Shown piece after piece: positions 20,801 to 30,638 of a stretch of 64,000 bases of DNA. The notes under the pieces are model-generated. The model searched no databases, was not told the DNA's origin, and saw nothing but the letters and a program-made list of their open reading frames with translations. This DNA comes from Pseudomonas sp. (lineage in GTDB: Bacteria; Pseudomonadota; Gammaproteobacteria; Pseudomonadales; Pseudomonadaceae): contig VMRT01000011.1 of the NCBI GenBank assembly GCA_007713455.1, forward strand, positions 1 through 64,000. The letters run 5' to 3'. Position numbers and translations under genes: made by a program. Position 1 is the stretch's first letter. Each line of letters opens with the position of its first letter.

Positions 20801-20826
20801 CAAAGGTCGGGATGGGGCAGCGCGGA

Positions 20827-21930
20827 TCATAGGCTGCGTTCGATTCGGCCGTCGGAGCGCGCCAGGTAACCCGTGCCACACTCCCAAAGCAGCGCAGCGC
20901 GGTCCTCGGTACCAAGTGCGTCGAGTCCACCACGCAGCGCATAGGCGGTGAAGCCGAGCTGCGTCAGTAGGAACACCGCGTTGGCGCTGCGCTTGCCGCT
21001 TTCGCAATAGCAAAGGTAGGGCCGCTGCGGGTCCAGCAAACGGGTTTTCAAACGCAGCAGGTGCAGCGGCATGTGCAGCGCCTGCATGGCATGGCCCTGC
21101 TCGTAATCATCAAGCAGACGCACATCCAGCCACTGCGCACCGCAGGCCAGCAGATCCGCCACGCCATCCAGATCGACTTCGCCAACCACCGGTGCCTTGA
21201 GCAGCTCGAGAAAGTCCGCCCGCGCCAGGCGGAGCACCCGACCGTCCTCAACCATCGCGACACTGGCATTACGCGGTCGCTCCTCGAGTAGCGCCTCTTC
21301 GCCGAAACAGGCTCCGGGTTCCAGCTCGGCCAACAGTTGCTCACCGCTGCCGGCGGCCTTCAGGACCTGCGCGCCGCCGCTCTTGAGGAAATAGCAGCAG
21401 TCTCCGGCTTCCCCTTCACGTAGCAGGGTTTGCCCGGCGGATACTTCGATCTCCACGAGGCGGCTGAGCATGCTGCGAATATTTGCCGGTGGAACCTGGG
21501 CGAACAGCGGATTCTCCAGCAGGCGCTCCAGCCACTCCCCGTCCTCGCCCTCCATCGACAGCTGCAGCAGCACATCTTGCAGGGCTTGGCGCCAGGACAG
21601 CAGGCGCTCCAACTCCGCGCTGTCCACCGTCAGCAGCTGGCAGTCATCCAGCGCCCTCGCCTCCAGCAGGCGGCCCGCAGCAAGGCTGTGTAGAGCAGCC
21701 GATGTGCCCGCAACCAGCCGCGTTTGCTGCCCGTCGTGATCGGTCAACAGCAGGCTGCCCGACATCAGGTAATGACGTTTCGAACTCAGCTCATCAACAA
21801 GGTCGAGCAACTGCCCAGGCGCAAGCGCGAGCGGCAGTATGCGCACACGAAGCTCCCACAACTGGCGTGGCGACAAGCCGTTAAGCGGGACCAGATTACG
21901 CAGCTGATCGGGGTGCAGCGGTTTGTTCAT
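20827..21930 (-). CDS. cyclic-nucleotide-binding-like protein fused to a rhodanese domain
   Basis: 367 residues. The N-terminal ~130 residues may be a degenerate cNMP fold; a clearer cNMP-binding domain spans about 140-240 (EAGDCCYFLKSGGAQV, then GEEALLEERPRNASV). A C-terminal rhodanese domain (about 255-350) has the active-site loop CESGKRS with the catalytic Cys. This pairing suggests a sulfur-transfer or phosphatase-like module gated by a nucleotide or redox signal; the ligand is unknown. No DNA-binding domain is seen. Confidence 0.85.
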   Translation of the reverse strand: MNKPLHPDQLRNLVPLNGLSPRQLWELRVRILPLALAPGQLLDLVDELSSKRHYLMSGSLLLTDHDGQQTRLVAGTSAALHSLAAGRLLEARALDDCQLLTVDSAELERLLSWRQALQDVLLQLSMEGEDGEWLERLLENPLFAQVPPANIRSMLSRLVEIEVSAGQTLLREGEAGDCCYFLKSGGAQVLKAAGSGEQLLAELEPGACFGEEALLEERPRNASVAMVEDGRVLRLARADFLELLKAPVVGEVDLDGVADLLACGAQWLDVRLLDDYEQGHAMQALHMPLHLLRLKTRLLDPQRPYLCYCESGKRSANAVFLLTQLGFTAYALRGGLDALGTEDRAALLWECGTGYLARSDGRIERSL

Positions 21931-21948
21931 CCGAGTAAATCCAAACGT

Positions 21949-22899
21949 CTATCCGTCAATCAGCTTCTGCAGCTGGCCCTGAGCAGCACGGCGCCCTTGC
22001 AGTCCACCGGTATGGACGAATATCAGGCGCGTGCCGGCGGGAAAATAACCGCGCTCGACATAAAGGCGCAATGCCATCATGGTCTTTGCAGTGTATATCG
22101 GATCGAGCGGCACGCCACCCTGGCGCTCGGTATCGAGAATGAACTGCGCCAACTCCCTGTCGAAGCGACCAAATCCGCCACGACTGGCGTCCAGCAGTTC
22201 ATAGCCGCTGGACGCCACGCCGGCTTGCGCGAGCAAGTTGGCCACGCCGGTATCGACGGCGTGGGAAGGCGGCCCTGCCAGTGCGCCGAACACCCGATGC
22301 CTACCTGCCTCACCGATGACCAGACCCGCCAGCGTCGTTCCAGTACCAGCGGCCAGCCAGAGTGCGTCGTAGTCGTTCCAGCCGAGCGACGCGAGCGCGG
22401 ACTCCACTCTCGGAACAAGCCCGGCGCACCCTAGGGCGCCGGGCAAACCGCCGCCACCTTCAGGGATGCAGTAGAAACCTGGATATCGCGCTCGCCATGG
22501 CGTCCAGAAGGTAGGCAGATTGCGCTCCCGGTACCCTGCGTAGCCGAGCCAATGCAGCTGCATGTCCCAGCCACGTAAATCGGCGACCGTTGGCGTTACC
22601 TGCTCATGGCCGCGCAGCAGGCCGACAGTAGGCAGGCCGAGTCGGCGGCCGGCTGCAGCCAGCGCATGCAGATGATTGGAGTGCGGGCCGCCGAGACTGA
22701 TCAGCCCCGGCGCAGCGACAGAACGCGCTGCATCGAGATGCTTTACCAATTTGAACCACTTGTTGCCGGACAGCTCGGGATCCAGCAGATCGAGCCGCAG
22801 CACCGCAACCTCGACCCCGCTGCGCGCGAGCCAGTCCAATGACAGCGGCTGCAGGATCAGCGGAGCATCGAAGCCGAGATCGGATTGAACGGAGGACAA
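21949..22899 (-). CDS. PLP-dependent ACC deaminase / D-cysteine desulfhydrase family protein
   Basis: About 316 residues if started at TTG 22899; the frame is open further up but overlaps the upstream gene and has no family-like sequence there, so the start is uncertain. SGNKWFKL holds the PLP lysine, LGGPHSNHLHA is the conserved phosphate-side loop, and AAGTGTTLAG is the glycine loop. Family members deaminate 1-aminocyclopropane-1-carboxylate or desulfurate D-cysteine. The exact substrate cannot be told. Confidence 0.85.
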   Translation of the reverse strand: MSSVQSDLGFDAPLILQPLSLDWLARSGVEVAVLRLDLLDPELSGNKWFKLVKHLDAARSVAAPGLISLGGPHSNHLHALAAAGRRLGLPTVGLLRGHEQVTPTVADLRGWDMQLHWLGYAGYRERNLPTFWTPWRARYPGFYCIPEGGGGLPGALGCAGLVPRVESALASLGWNDYDALWLAAGTGTTLAGLVIGEAGRHRVFGALAGPPSHAVDTGVANLLAQAGVASSGYELLDASRGGFGRFDRELAQFILDTERQGGVPLDPIYTAKTMMALRLYVERGYFPAGTRLIFVHTGGLQGRRAAQGQLQKLIDG

Positions 22900-22904
22900 A
22901 CCGC

Positions 22905-24263
22905 TCAGCTGCCGGTGCGCTGCCGGTCTTCCTTGCGGTGCCGGGCGCAGCAGTTGGATTCGCCGATCACGAAGCGACTCGGCGCATCGATCTTGTCCAG
23001 GGGCATCGCGCAACGCTCACCGCTGGAAAGCGCCGCGACGCAGGCCGGCTTCTGATAATGCTCCAGCCACTGTCGGTACTGCTCCTCGGAGACAAAGCAC
23101 TTGGCAGCCGCATAAGCCAGAGGATTGGCGCGGTAGCGGGCCAGGTCCTGCAATGCGATCGTCAGATGCCCGGCACCCGGGTGGTAGGCCATGAACACGA
23201 CCCCTTGTCGAGACAGTTCCTCCAGCACCCGGTCACCGCTGTGGCGCAGCGTTTCGCACTCGGTCTTGAGCCGCTGGATTTCCTCTTCCAGCTGTGCATC
23301 CAGTTCGTTGCGGTAGGCCAGCTCGACATCGCGGATCGCCACCTGCTCCTTGTACTCCGCAATCGCCGCCGCGATACGGGCCTGGGCTTCATGCTCGAAC
23401 TGCTCCCGGGCGGCGCCGATCTCAACCCGACCGCTGACCTCCAGCGTACGCAGCTGCTTGCTCATTTCCTCACGCGCTTTCTGGAAACTCTCGCCCTGGG
23501 CGGTCATCTGCGCATGCAGGCTGGCGTTCAGCTCGGTCTGCTGTTGCAATTTCTGCTGCAGCGTGCGGATCTCCTCCTGCAGTGCCTTGCGTTCCTTCTC
23601 CGCGGCAGCCGTGAGCTTGAGCGCGTCTTCTTCGCGCAGACGCTCGAGGTTGGTAATGCGTTGGCGCTGCTGCTTGATCAGCAGCGCAGCCTTCTGCCGC
23701 TGTTCACGCTCATGGCTTTCGGAACGTTTCGCGGCTGCTTCCTTGCCGGCCTCGGCTGCATACCAGGTGTCTTCGGCGACCATCTGCAGACGTTCCGCAG
23801 GTACGGCCTGAGGCGTCTCCTCTTCGACCAGCAGGCCGAGCTGGTTGCGCTTGATGGTCTCGCGCAACACAACCAGATCATTGCGTTCTGGACCGACCTT
23901 GGGATCCCACATGTGCATCTGGTGCCAGGAGACCGGGCATTGGCTGCGGCAGGCCAGGCGAATCGGTCCGGCCCCCATGTCCGGACCACGCCCGGTACGC
24001 TCGGCCAACTGACGCAGGGGAATGTTCCAACCGGCGTCGGCAGAGCCGTCATCATTGAAGTCGAGACAGAAAAACACCGCGGCGCGCACCTGCAGCCGCG
24101 GATTGATCATTACGTAGACAGCATGCATCTGGCGGTCTGCGAACTCGGGTAGCGCGACCACCCCATCCAGCACCGCTTCGAATTCGGGATACAGCATTTC
24201 CTTGCAGATGGAGCCCTCATTGAAGAACAGGACGGCTTCGACCATCTGCGGTTTGTTCTGCAT
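22905..24263 (-). CDS. conserved coiled-coil protein of unknown function
   Basis: 452 residues, not assigned to a known family. The first ~160 residues are a mixed fold (YVMINPRLQVRAAVFFCLDF; SQCPVSWHQMHMWDP). Residues about 165-340 are a long charged coiled coil rich in Glu, Gln, Lys and Arg. The last ~100 residues are globular and end with a Cys/His-rich segment (CCARHRKED). Similar proteins annotated as chromosome-segregation ATPase-like occur in pseudomonads (recalled), but no Walker motif is present here, so an ATPase label is not supported. Confidence 0.75.
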   Translation of the reverse strand: MQNKPQMVEAVLFFNEGSICKEMLYPEFEAVLDGVVALPEFADRQMHAVYVMINPRLQVRAAVFFCLDFNDDGSADAGWNIPLRQLAERTGRGPDMGAGPIRLACRSQCPVSWHQMHMWDPKVGPERNDLVVLRETIKRNQLGLLVEEETPQAVPAERLQMVAEDTWYAAEAGKEAAAKRSESHEREQRQKAALLIKQQRQRITNLERLREEDALKLTAAAEKERKALQEEIRTLQQKLQQQTELNASLHAQMTAQGESFQKAREEMSKQLRTLEVSGRVEIGAAREQFEHEAQARIAAAIAEYKEQVAIRDVELAYRNELDAQLEEEIQRLKTECETLRHSGDRVLEELSRQGVVFMAYHPGAGHLTIALQDLARYRANPLAYAAAKCFVSEEQYRQWLEHYQKPACVAALSSGERCAMPLDKIDAPSRFVIGESNCCARHRKEDRQRTGS

Positions 24264-24459
24264 GCTCGATTTCCTTTATCGCCCGCAACTGCGAGCCAGC
24301 GATTAGCGAAACGAGCGGCCATCCGATGCCGTCGTCCCGTTGGTGCCGCAAGTTTAGGGGAAATGTTCGCGCAGGCAATGTGACTGGGTTGGCAGGGAGT
24401 CGCCGCATCGGACGCCGTTCGACCAGGCGCCCAGCGGATTTGCGATGAGCTTAGCTAAA

Positions 24460-24882
24460 TCACTTGCCGCGGTAGGCAGCGAGACGTCGCTTCATCTCGT
24501 CGCCCAGGGCCTGCAAGCCACTCATGGGCCGGATCATGACCTCGAATTCGACAATCTTCCCTTCGTCATCGAAGCGGATCATGTCGATGCCCTTGAGCTC
24601 ACGGTCACCCACCCGGGCGCTGAACTCGAGGACTACATCCGCACCCTGGGCGCTGGCCAGCTCACGGTGGTAGCGAAAGTCCTCGAAAACCTGCAGCACG
24701 GTGTTGAGGATCAGGTTCACCGTCGCTGCCCCCTCATACGGCGTGTGAGCCATCGGCGAGCGAAACACCGCCTGCGGATGCAGCAGCTCCGGCAGCCGGC
24801 TCAGGTCTCGCTCAGCGATCATTCGGTGCCAGGCCTGCAGGCTATTGGCAGCCCCCGGTTGCAGCGCGATTGCAGTTTCCAT
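24460..24882 (-). CDS. NTF2-like (SnoaL-type) family protein
   Basis: 140 residues from ATG 24882; the frame reaches 24993, but the extra 37 residues are low in family character. It has the NTF2-like cone-fold pattern: an N-terminal helix pair, then HPQAVFRSPMAHTPYEG and alternating strands ending in IRPMSGLQALGDEM. These domains bind small hydrophobic molecules or act as isomerases and hydrolases. The gene is 31 bases from fadH on the same strand; a shared transcript is possible. Function unknown. Confidence 0.8.
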   Translation of the reverse strand: METAIALQPGAANSLQAWHRMIAERDLSRLPELLHPQAVFRSPMAHTPYEGAATVNLILNTVLQVFEDFRYHRELASAQGADVVLEFSARVGDRELKGIDMIRFDDEGKIVEFEVMIRPMSGLQALGDEMKRRLAAYRGK

Positions 24883-24913
24883 GCGTGATCCTCTTTGCGG
24901 ATGTGCCGTTGGC

Positions 24914-27028
<2,115 letters not shown>

Positions 27029-27131
27029 TCAATGATCCAAAGTGACAACTTTTTGATCCTTCTGCGCAAAAAGCTTGGCAACAGGCGCCGCGTTACCTAC
27101 GCTGACGCAATCCCTCACTGCCCTGCCTCAC

Positions 27132-28145
27132 ATGCGCACCTCAATCAATATCGTGCTGTTGCTCGTCCTCGCGGCAGCCTCATTTGCCGTCTACCTCGAC
27201 TGGACGCAAGACCGTCGTAGCGGCCCACTGCTGTCCGATCTGCGTACGCTACCCATCGAGGACCACGGGCAGGCCGGAAGCGCAGGCAACCTGCTGGGCA
27301 TCGAGACGCGGCTGCAGCCTGCCGACTATCAGAGCCGCGAGCGGCTGCAACTCAAGTTTCGCACCTACCTCAAGCAGGCGGCCGAAGCCGGCATGCTCAG
27401 CGAGCGAACCGTCGTGGTGCTCCCCGAACACGTTGGCACAGGCCTGTTCGCCCTGGGCGAAAAGCCGGAAGTGCAGCAGGCCCGCACCCTGCGCGATGCG
27501 ATGCAGTGGATGGCGCTCAGCAATCCCGGCAGCTATCTGCGCGCACTGCCGGATAATCAGGGCGACGATCGGCGTACCGGTGCGGTGTTGCGACTCAAGG
27601 CCCGACAGATGGCAGAGGAATACCAGAACGTCTTCGGCGGCCTCGCCAGAGAGTTCGGCGTTACCTTGGTGGCTGGCTCGATCGTGCTCCCGGAGCCCTA
27701 TCTGGAGAACGATCAGCTGATGATCGGCGATGGCCCGCTGCGCCAGGTAAGCCTGACCTTTGACGGTCGCGGCAAGCCCCTCGGAACGTTGCAGTACAAG
27801 CAGGCGCTGAGCCGTTACGAACGCCGCTACAGCGTTGCCCCCATCCCCGAGCGTCGACGGCTGATTGAAACACCGGCGGGCTCGCTGGCAGTGCTGCTGG
27901 GCTGCGATGCCTACCTCGAGCAACCGCCTGCCGAAGCGAAACTGCTGGCTGTACCCGGCGCGCTGGCAGAGCCGCAGGCGAGCTGTGGCAGTACACATTC
28001 CGAGGCGCTCAGCGCAACACCGCACATGGCCGTGCATACCCTCGCCTTGCCCTGGAATCTACTCGGCTCGCCGCGCCGCCCGGCGCCCCCGGGCCACGGC
28101 GTCCCGGTCCAGGTACGCAATCAATGGCTCGGCAGCACCCCATGA
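27132..28145 (+). CDS. membrane-anchored carbon-nitrogen hydrolase (nitrilase superfamily) protein
   Basis: 337 residues from ATG 27132, which places an N-terminal helix (about 5-20) at the start. The nitrilase Glu-Lys-Cys triad is recognisable as E99 (VLPEHVGTG), K223 (QYKQAL) and C258 (LLGCDAYLE). The protein is probably membrane-tethered facing the periplasm. Its stop overlaps the start of the AraC-type regulator by four bases (ATGA). The substrate is unknown; amide or nitrile hydrolysis is the family activity. Confidence 0.85.
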   Translation: MRTSINIVLLLVLAAASFAVYLDWTQDRRSGPLLSDLRTLPIEDHGQAGSAGNLLGIETRLQPADYQSRERLQLKFRTYLKQAAEAGMLSERTVVVLPEHVGTGLFALGEKPEVQQARTLRDAMQWMALSNPGSYLRALPDNQGDDRRTGAVLRLKARQMAEEYQNVFGGLAREFGVTLVAGSIVLPEPYLENDQLMIGDGPLRQVSLTFDGRGKPLGTLQYKQALSRYERRYSVAPIPERRRLIETPAGSLAVLLGCDAYLEQPPAEAKLLAVPGALAEPQASCGSTHSEALSATPHMAVHTLALPWNLLGSPRRPAPPGHGVPVQVRNQWLGSTP

Positions 28146-29179
28146 ATGCGCAACGGGTGCGCCTGGGCGATCTGTCGGTCGGTTTCCTGCACAGCCTCAA
28201 CGATGCGTTGCAGCTGTACGGCCATGACCCTCAGCCGCTTTTGCTGGCCTACGGACTGGATGGCGAGCGGCTCGCTGAGCCGCATGCCCGCCTCTCGATC
28301 CCCCGTTACATGCGGCTCGGGCATGCGGCCATCCAGCTGGCTGGCGATCCCGCTCTGGGCCTGGAGATGGGCCGCCTGCGCAAGCCCGGGCACCTCGGCC
28401 TCGCCGGGCTGACCGCCGCTCAGGCGCCCACCGTGCGCGAAGCGGCACGGGCACTGATCCGCTACGAGGCGCTGTATGCATCCAACTACCGCGGCAGTTC
28501 GAGTTTTCATGAAGATGCGTCAGGCGCCTGGCTGCGCTTCTATTCCATCAGCCCTTACAACGCCTACAACCGCTTCGTCGTCGATACGGTGCTCGCCAGC
28601 TGGATCTCGCAGCTCAGCCGCTTGAGCGGACAGCCGCTGGTGCCGATGGCGATCCACATCGAGTTCGAAGCCCCTGACTACGCCTCGCGCTACGACGAGC
28701 AGTTCGGCCGGCCGGTAATCTTCGGCGCCGAAGCGAATCAGTTGCAGCTCGATCAGCGCAGCCTGGCGTTGCGCAACCCGGATCATTGCCCCGGCACCTG
28801 GCGGCATCTGCTGGAGCTGTGTGAAGCGGAACTGGAACGGCGCACCCGCACCCGCAGTCTGCGCGAGCGGGTCGCACAGCTTCTCGGGCCGATGCTCAAG
28901 GGCCAGGAGCCGGACCTGCAACAGATCGCTGCACGTCTGCAAATGCCGGTCTGGACACTGCGACGCAAGCTGGCCGAGGAAGACAGCAGCTATCGCGCGA
29001 TCCTCAACGACACCCGCCGCGACCTGGCGATGGCCTACATTCGCGACACCGAATCCGCTTTCGGCGAGATCGCCTGGCTGCTTGGTTTTTCCTCAGCCGA
29101 AGCGTTTCAGCGTGCCTTCAAGCGCTGGAGCGGGCAGACGCCGGGAGACTATCGCCGGGCGCAGCGGCGCGGCGCGTAA
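28142..29179 (+). CDS. AraC-family transcriptional regulator (OruR/ArgR-like N-terminal domain)
   Basis: 345 residues from ATG 28142. The N-terminal ~200 residues resemble the Arabinose_bd/OruR-type sensor. The C-terminal AraC domain has two helix-turn-helix motifs, the second around LLGFSSAEAFQRAFKRWSGQTPGDYR. The start overlaps the nitrilase-like stop, so regulator and enzyme are co-translated and the regulator may respond to that enzyme's substrate or product (inference). No targets can be read. Confidence 0.92.
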   Translation: MNAQRVRLGDLSVGFLHSLNDALQLYGHDPQPLLLAYGLDGERLAEPHARLSIPRYMRLGHAAIQLAGDPALGLEMGRLRKPGHLGLAGLTAAQAPTVREAARALIRYEALYASNYRGSSSFHEDASGAWLRFYSISPYNAYNRFVVDTVLASWISQLSRLSGQPLVPMAIHIEFEAPDYASRYDEQFGRPVIFGAEANQLQLDQRSLALRNPDHCPGTWRHLLELCEAELERRTRTRSLRERVAQLLGPMLKGQEPDLQQIAARLQMPVWTLRRKLAEEDSSYRAILNDTRRDLAMAYIRDTESAFGEIAWLLGFSSAEAFQRAFKRWSGQTPGDYRRAQRRGA

Positions 29180-29201
29180 ACGGCGCATACGCGAGCGGCG
29201 C

Positions 29202-29288
29202 TCAGAGTTCGACCGCATCCTCGGCGCAGTCGGGGTGATCCTGCTCGGCGGCATGCCATTCCAGTAGTTCGTCCTGGTAGTCGTCCAT
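29202..29288 (-). CDS. candidate 28-residue acidic small protein
   Basis: Short reverse ORF from ATG 29288 to TGA 29202, 28 residues, starting MDDYQDELLEWH and ending in EDAVEL. It is strongly acidic, with a single Cys and no membrane helix. Its ribosome-binding site GAGGAA lies eight bases before the ATG, stronger than many annotated starts here. It sits between the AraC gene end and the cio operon. Function unknown; a chance ORF remains possible. Confidence 0.55.
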   Translation of the reverse strand: MDDYQDELLEWHAAEQDHPDCAEDAVEL

Positions 29289-29323
29289 CGCTAGATTCCT
29301 CAGTCGTCGGCGGTTGCCCAAGG

Positions 29324-29347
29324 CTTGATGCCTGTCTGTGCATCAAG
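29324..29347. repeat. inverted repeat near the small ORF
   Basis: CTTGATGC (29324-29331) and GCATCAAG (29340-29347), a perfect 8-bp palindrome with an 8-nt loop, 36 bases upstream of the candidate small ORF. No T-run is adjacent. A terminator-like hairpin or an operator are both possible. Confidence 0.4.
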
Positions 29348-29441
29348 GTTCATGCCAGCAGGCTACAACCGGCAAATGAAGGAATCGTGACGTGCCTTGA
29401 GCCTCGCGGGCGGCCAGATCACGGGGCACGCGCGAGTGACA

Positions 29442-29458
29442 CGCCCCAAACCGGGGCG
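29442..29458 (-). terminator. possible terminator hairpin after the cio operon
   Basis: CGCCCC (29442-29447) / GGGGCG (29453-29458) with a 5-nt loop, just beyond the DUF2474 stop in the reverse direction. It has a strong GC stem but no T-run, so it is only a weak intrinsic terminator candidate. Confidence 0.3.
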
Positions 29459-29463
29459 CGCCT

Positions 29464-29628
29464 TCAGGGTGAAGACAACCCCGCTGCATTCATCGCCAGG
29501 CGCAGCAGCCAGGCGACGATGCCGAGCGCCAGCACGCTGCCACTCCAGATCAGCACCAGCCAGCTCATGCGCTTCCAGAGCGGCCGCTGCTCAGGCTGTG
29601 CGGGCGGCTTGTTATCCAGATCAGCCAT
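29464..29628 (-). CDS. DUF2474-type small membrane subunit linked to the cio oxidase
   Basis: 54 residues, from ATG 29628 overlapping the cioB stop by one base (TGATG). One membrane helix spans about residues 22-43 (MSWLVLIWSGSVLALGIVAW), and the N-terminus is Pro/Gln-rich. Tiny single-helix proteins (CydX, CydZ/DUF2474) follow bd-oxidase genes and stabilise them. The position, length and single helix fit DUF2474. It is too short for most gene callers. Confidence 0.85.
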   Translation of the reverse strand: MADLDNKPPAQPEQRPLWKRMSWLVLIWSGSVLALGIVAWLLRLAMNAAGLSSP

Positions 29629-30635
29629 CAGTGATACCCATCCTCCGCACTGACCTTGCCGCGGAACACGTAGTAGCTCCAGGCCGTATACATCAGGATC
29701 AGCGGCAGAATGAGCAGTGCTCCGACCAGAGTAAAGCCCTGACTCTGAGGCGGTGCGGCCGCCTCCCAGATGCTAACCGACGGAGGAATGATGTTTGGCC
29801 AGAGGCTGATGCCCAGACCGCTATAGCCGAGGAAGATCAGCGCCAGCGTCAGCAGGAATGGCGTGTAGTTGGCGTAGCGCTGAATCGAGCGCAGCAGTCC
29901 GAATGCGCAGAGCAGCACCAGCACCGGAACCGGCATGAAATACAGCAGGTTGGGCATGCTGAACCAGCGCTCGGCGATATCCGGATGGGTCAGCGGCGTC
30001 CACAGGCTGACGATGCCGGTAACCACCAGCACCGCCCACACCAGCGGAATGCCGATGTCGTGCATGCGCCGTTGCAGGTCGCCGGCAGTGCGCATCATCA
30101 GCCAGGTACAGCCGAGCAGCGCATAGGCAACGATCAGCGCCAGTCCGCAGAACAGCGAGAACGGCGTCAACCAGTCCAGTGCCCCGCCGGCATAGGCCCG
30201 ATCCTCGACCGGCAACCCGCTGATGAATGCACCAAGCACCACGCCCTGGAAGAAGGTGGCGACCAGCGAGCCGCCGATAAAGGCCTTGTCCCAGACATGC
30301 TGGCGCTCGCGGACCACCTTGAAGCGGAACTCGAACGCCACGCCGCGGAAGATCAGCCCCATCAGCATGAAGATGATCGGCAGATAGAGCGCGGACAGCA
30401 CCACCGAATAGGCCAGCGGAAACGCGGCGAACAGCCCGGCACCGCCGAGTACCAGCCAGGTCTCGTTGCCGTCCCAGATCGGCGCAACGGTGTTCATCAT
30501 CACGTCGCGCTCCGAGGCGTCCTGCACGAAGGGACAAAGGATGCCGACGCCGAGATCGAAACCGTCCATCACCACGTACATCATGATGCCGAAGATGATG
30601 ATCACCGCCCAGATCAGTGAAAGATCGATACCCAT
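29628..30635 (-). CDS. cioB: cyanide-insensitive bd-type quinol oxidase subunit II
   Basis: 335 residues, about nine membrane helices. The N-terminus (IIIFGIMMYVVMDGFDLGVGIL) is the conserved CydB/CioB opening. With CioA it forms the bd-type terminal oxidase, oxidising quinol and reducing oxygen without heme-copper chemistry. It starts three bases after the cioA stop. The DUF2474 ORF overlaps its end. Confidence 0.95.
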   Translation of the reverse strand: MGIDLSLIWAVIIIFGIMMYVVMDGFDLGVGILCPFVQDASERDVMMNTVAPIWDGNETWLVLGGAGLFAAFPLAYSVVLSALYLPIIFMLMGLIFRGVAFEFRFKVVRERQHVWDKAFIGGSLVATFFQGVVLGAFISGLPVEDRAYAGGALDWLTPFSLFCGLALIVAYALLGCTWLMMRTAGDLQRRMHDIGIPLVWAVLVVTGIVSLWTPLTHPDIAERWFSMPNLLYFMPVPVLVLLCAFGLLRSIQRYANYTPFLLTLALIFLGYSGLGISLWPNIIPPSVSIWEAAAPPQSQGFTLVGALLILPLILMYTAWSYYVFRGKVSAEDGYH

Positions 30636-30638
30636 GGC

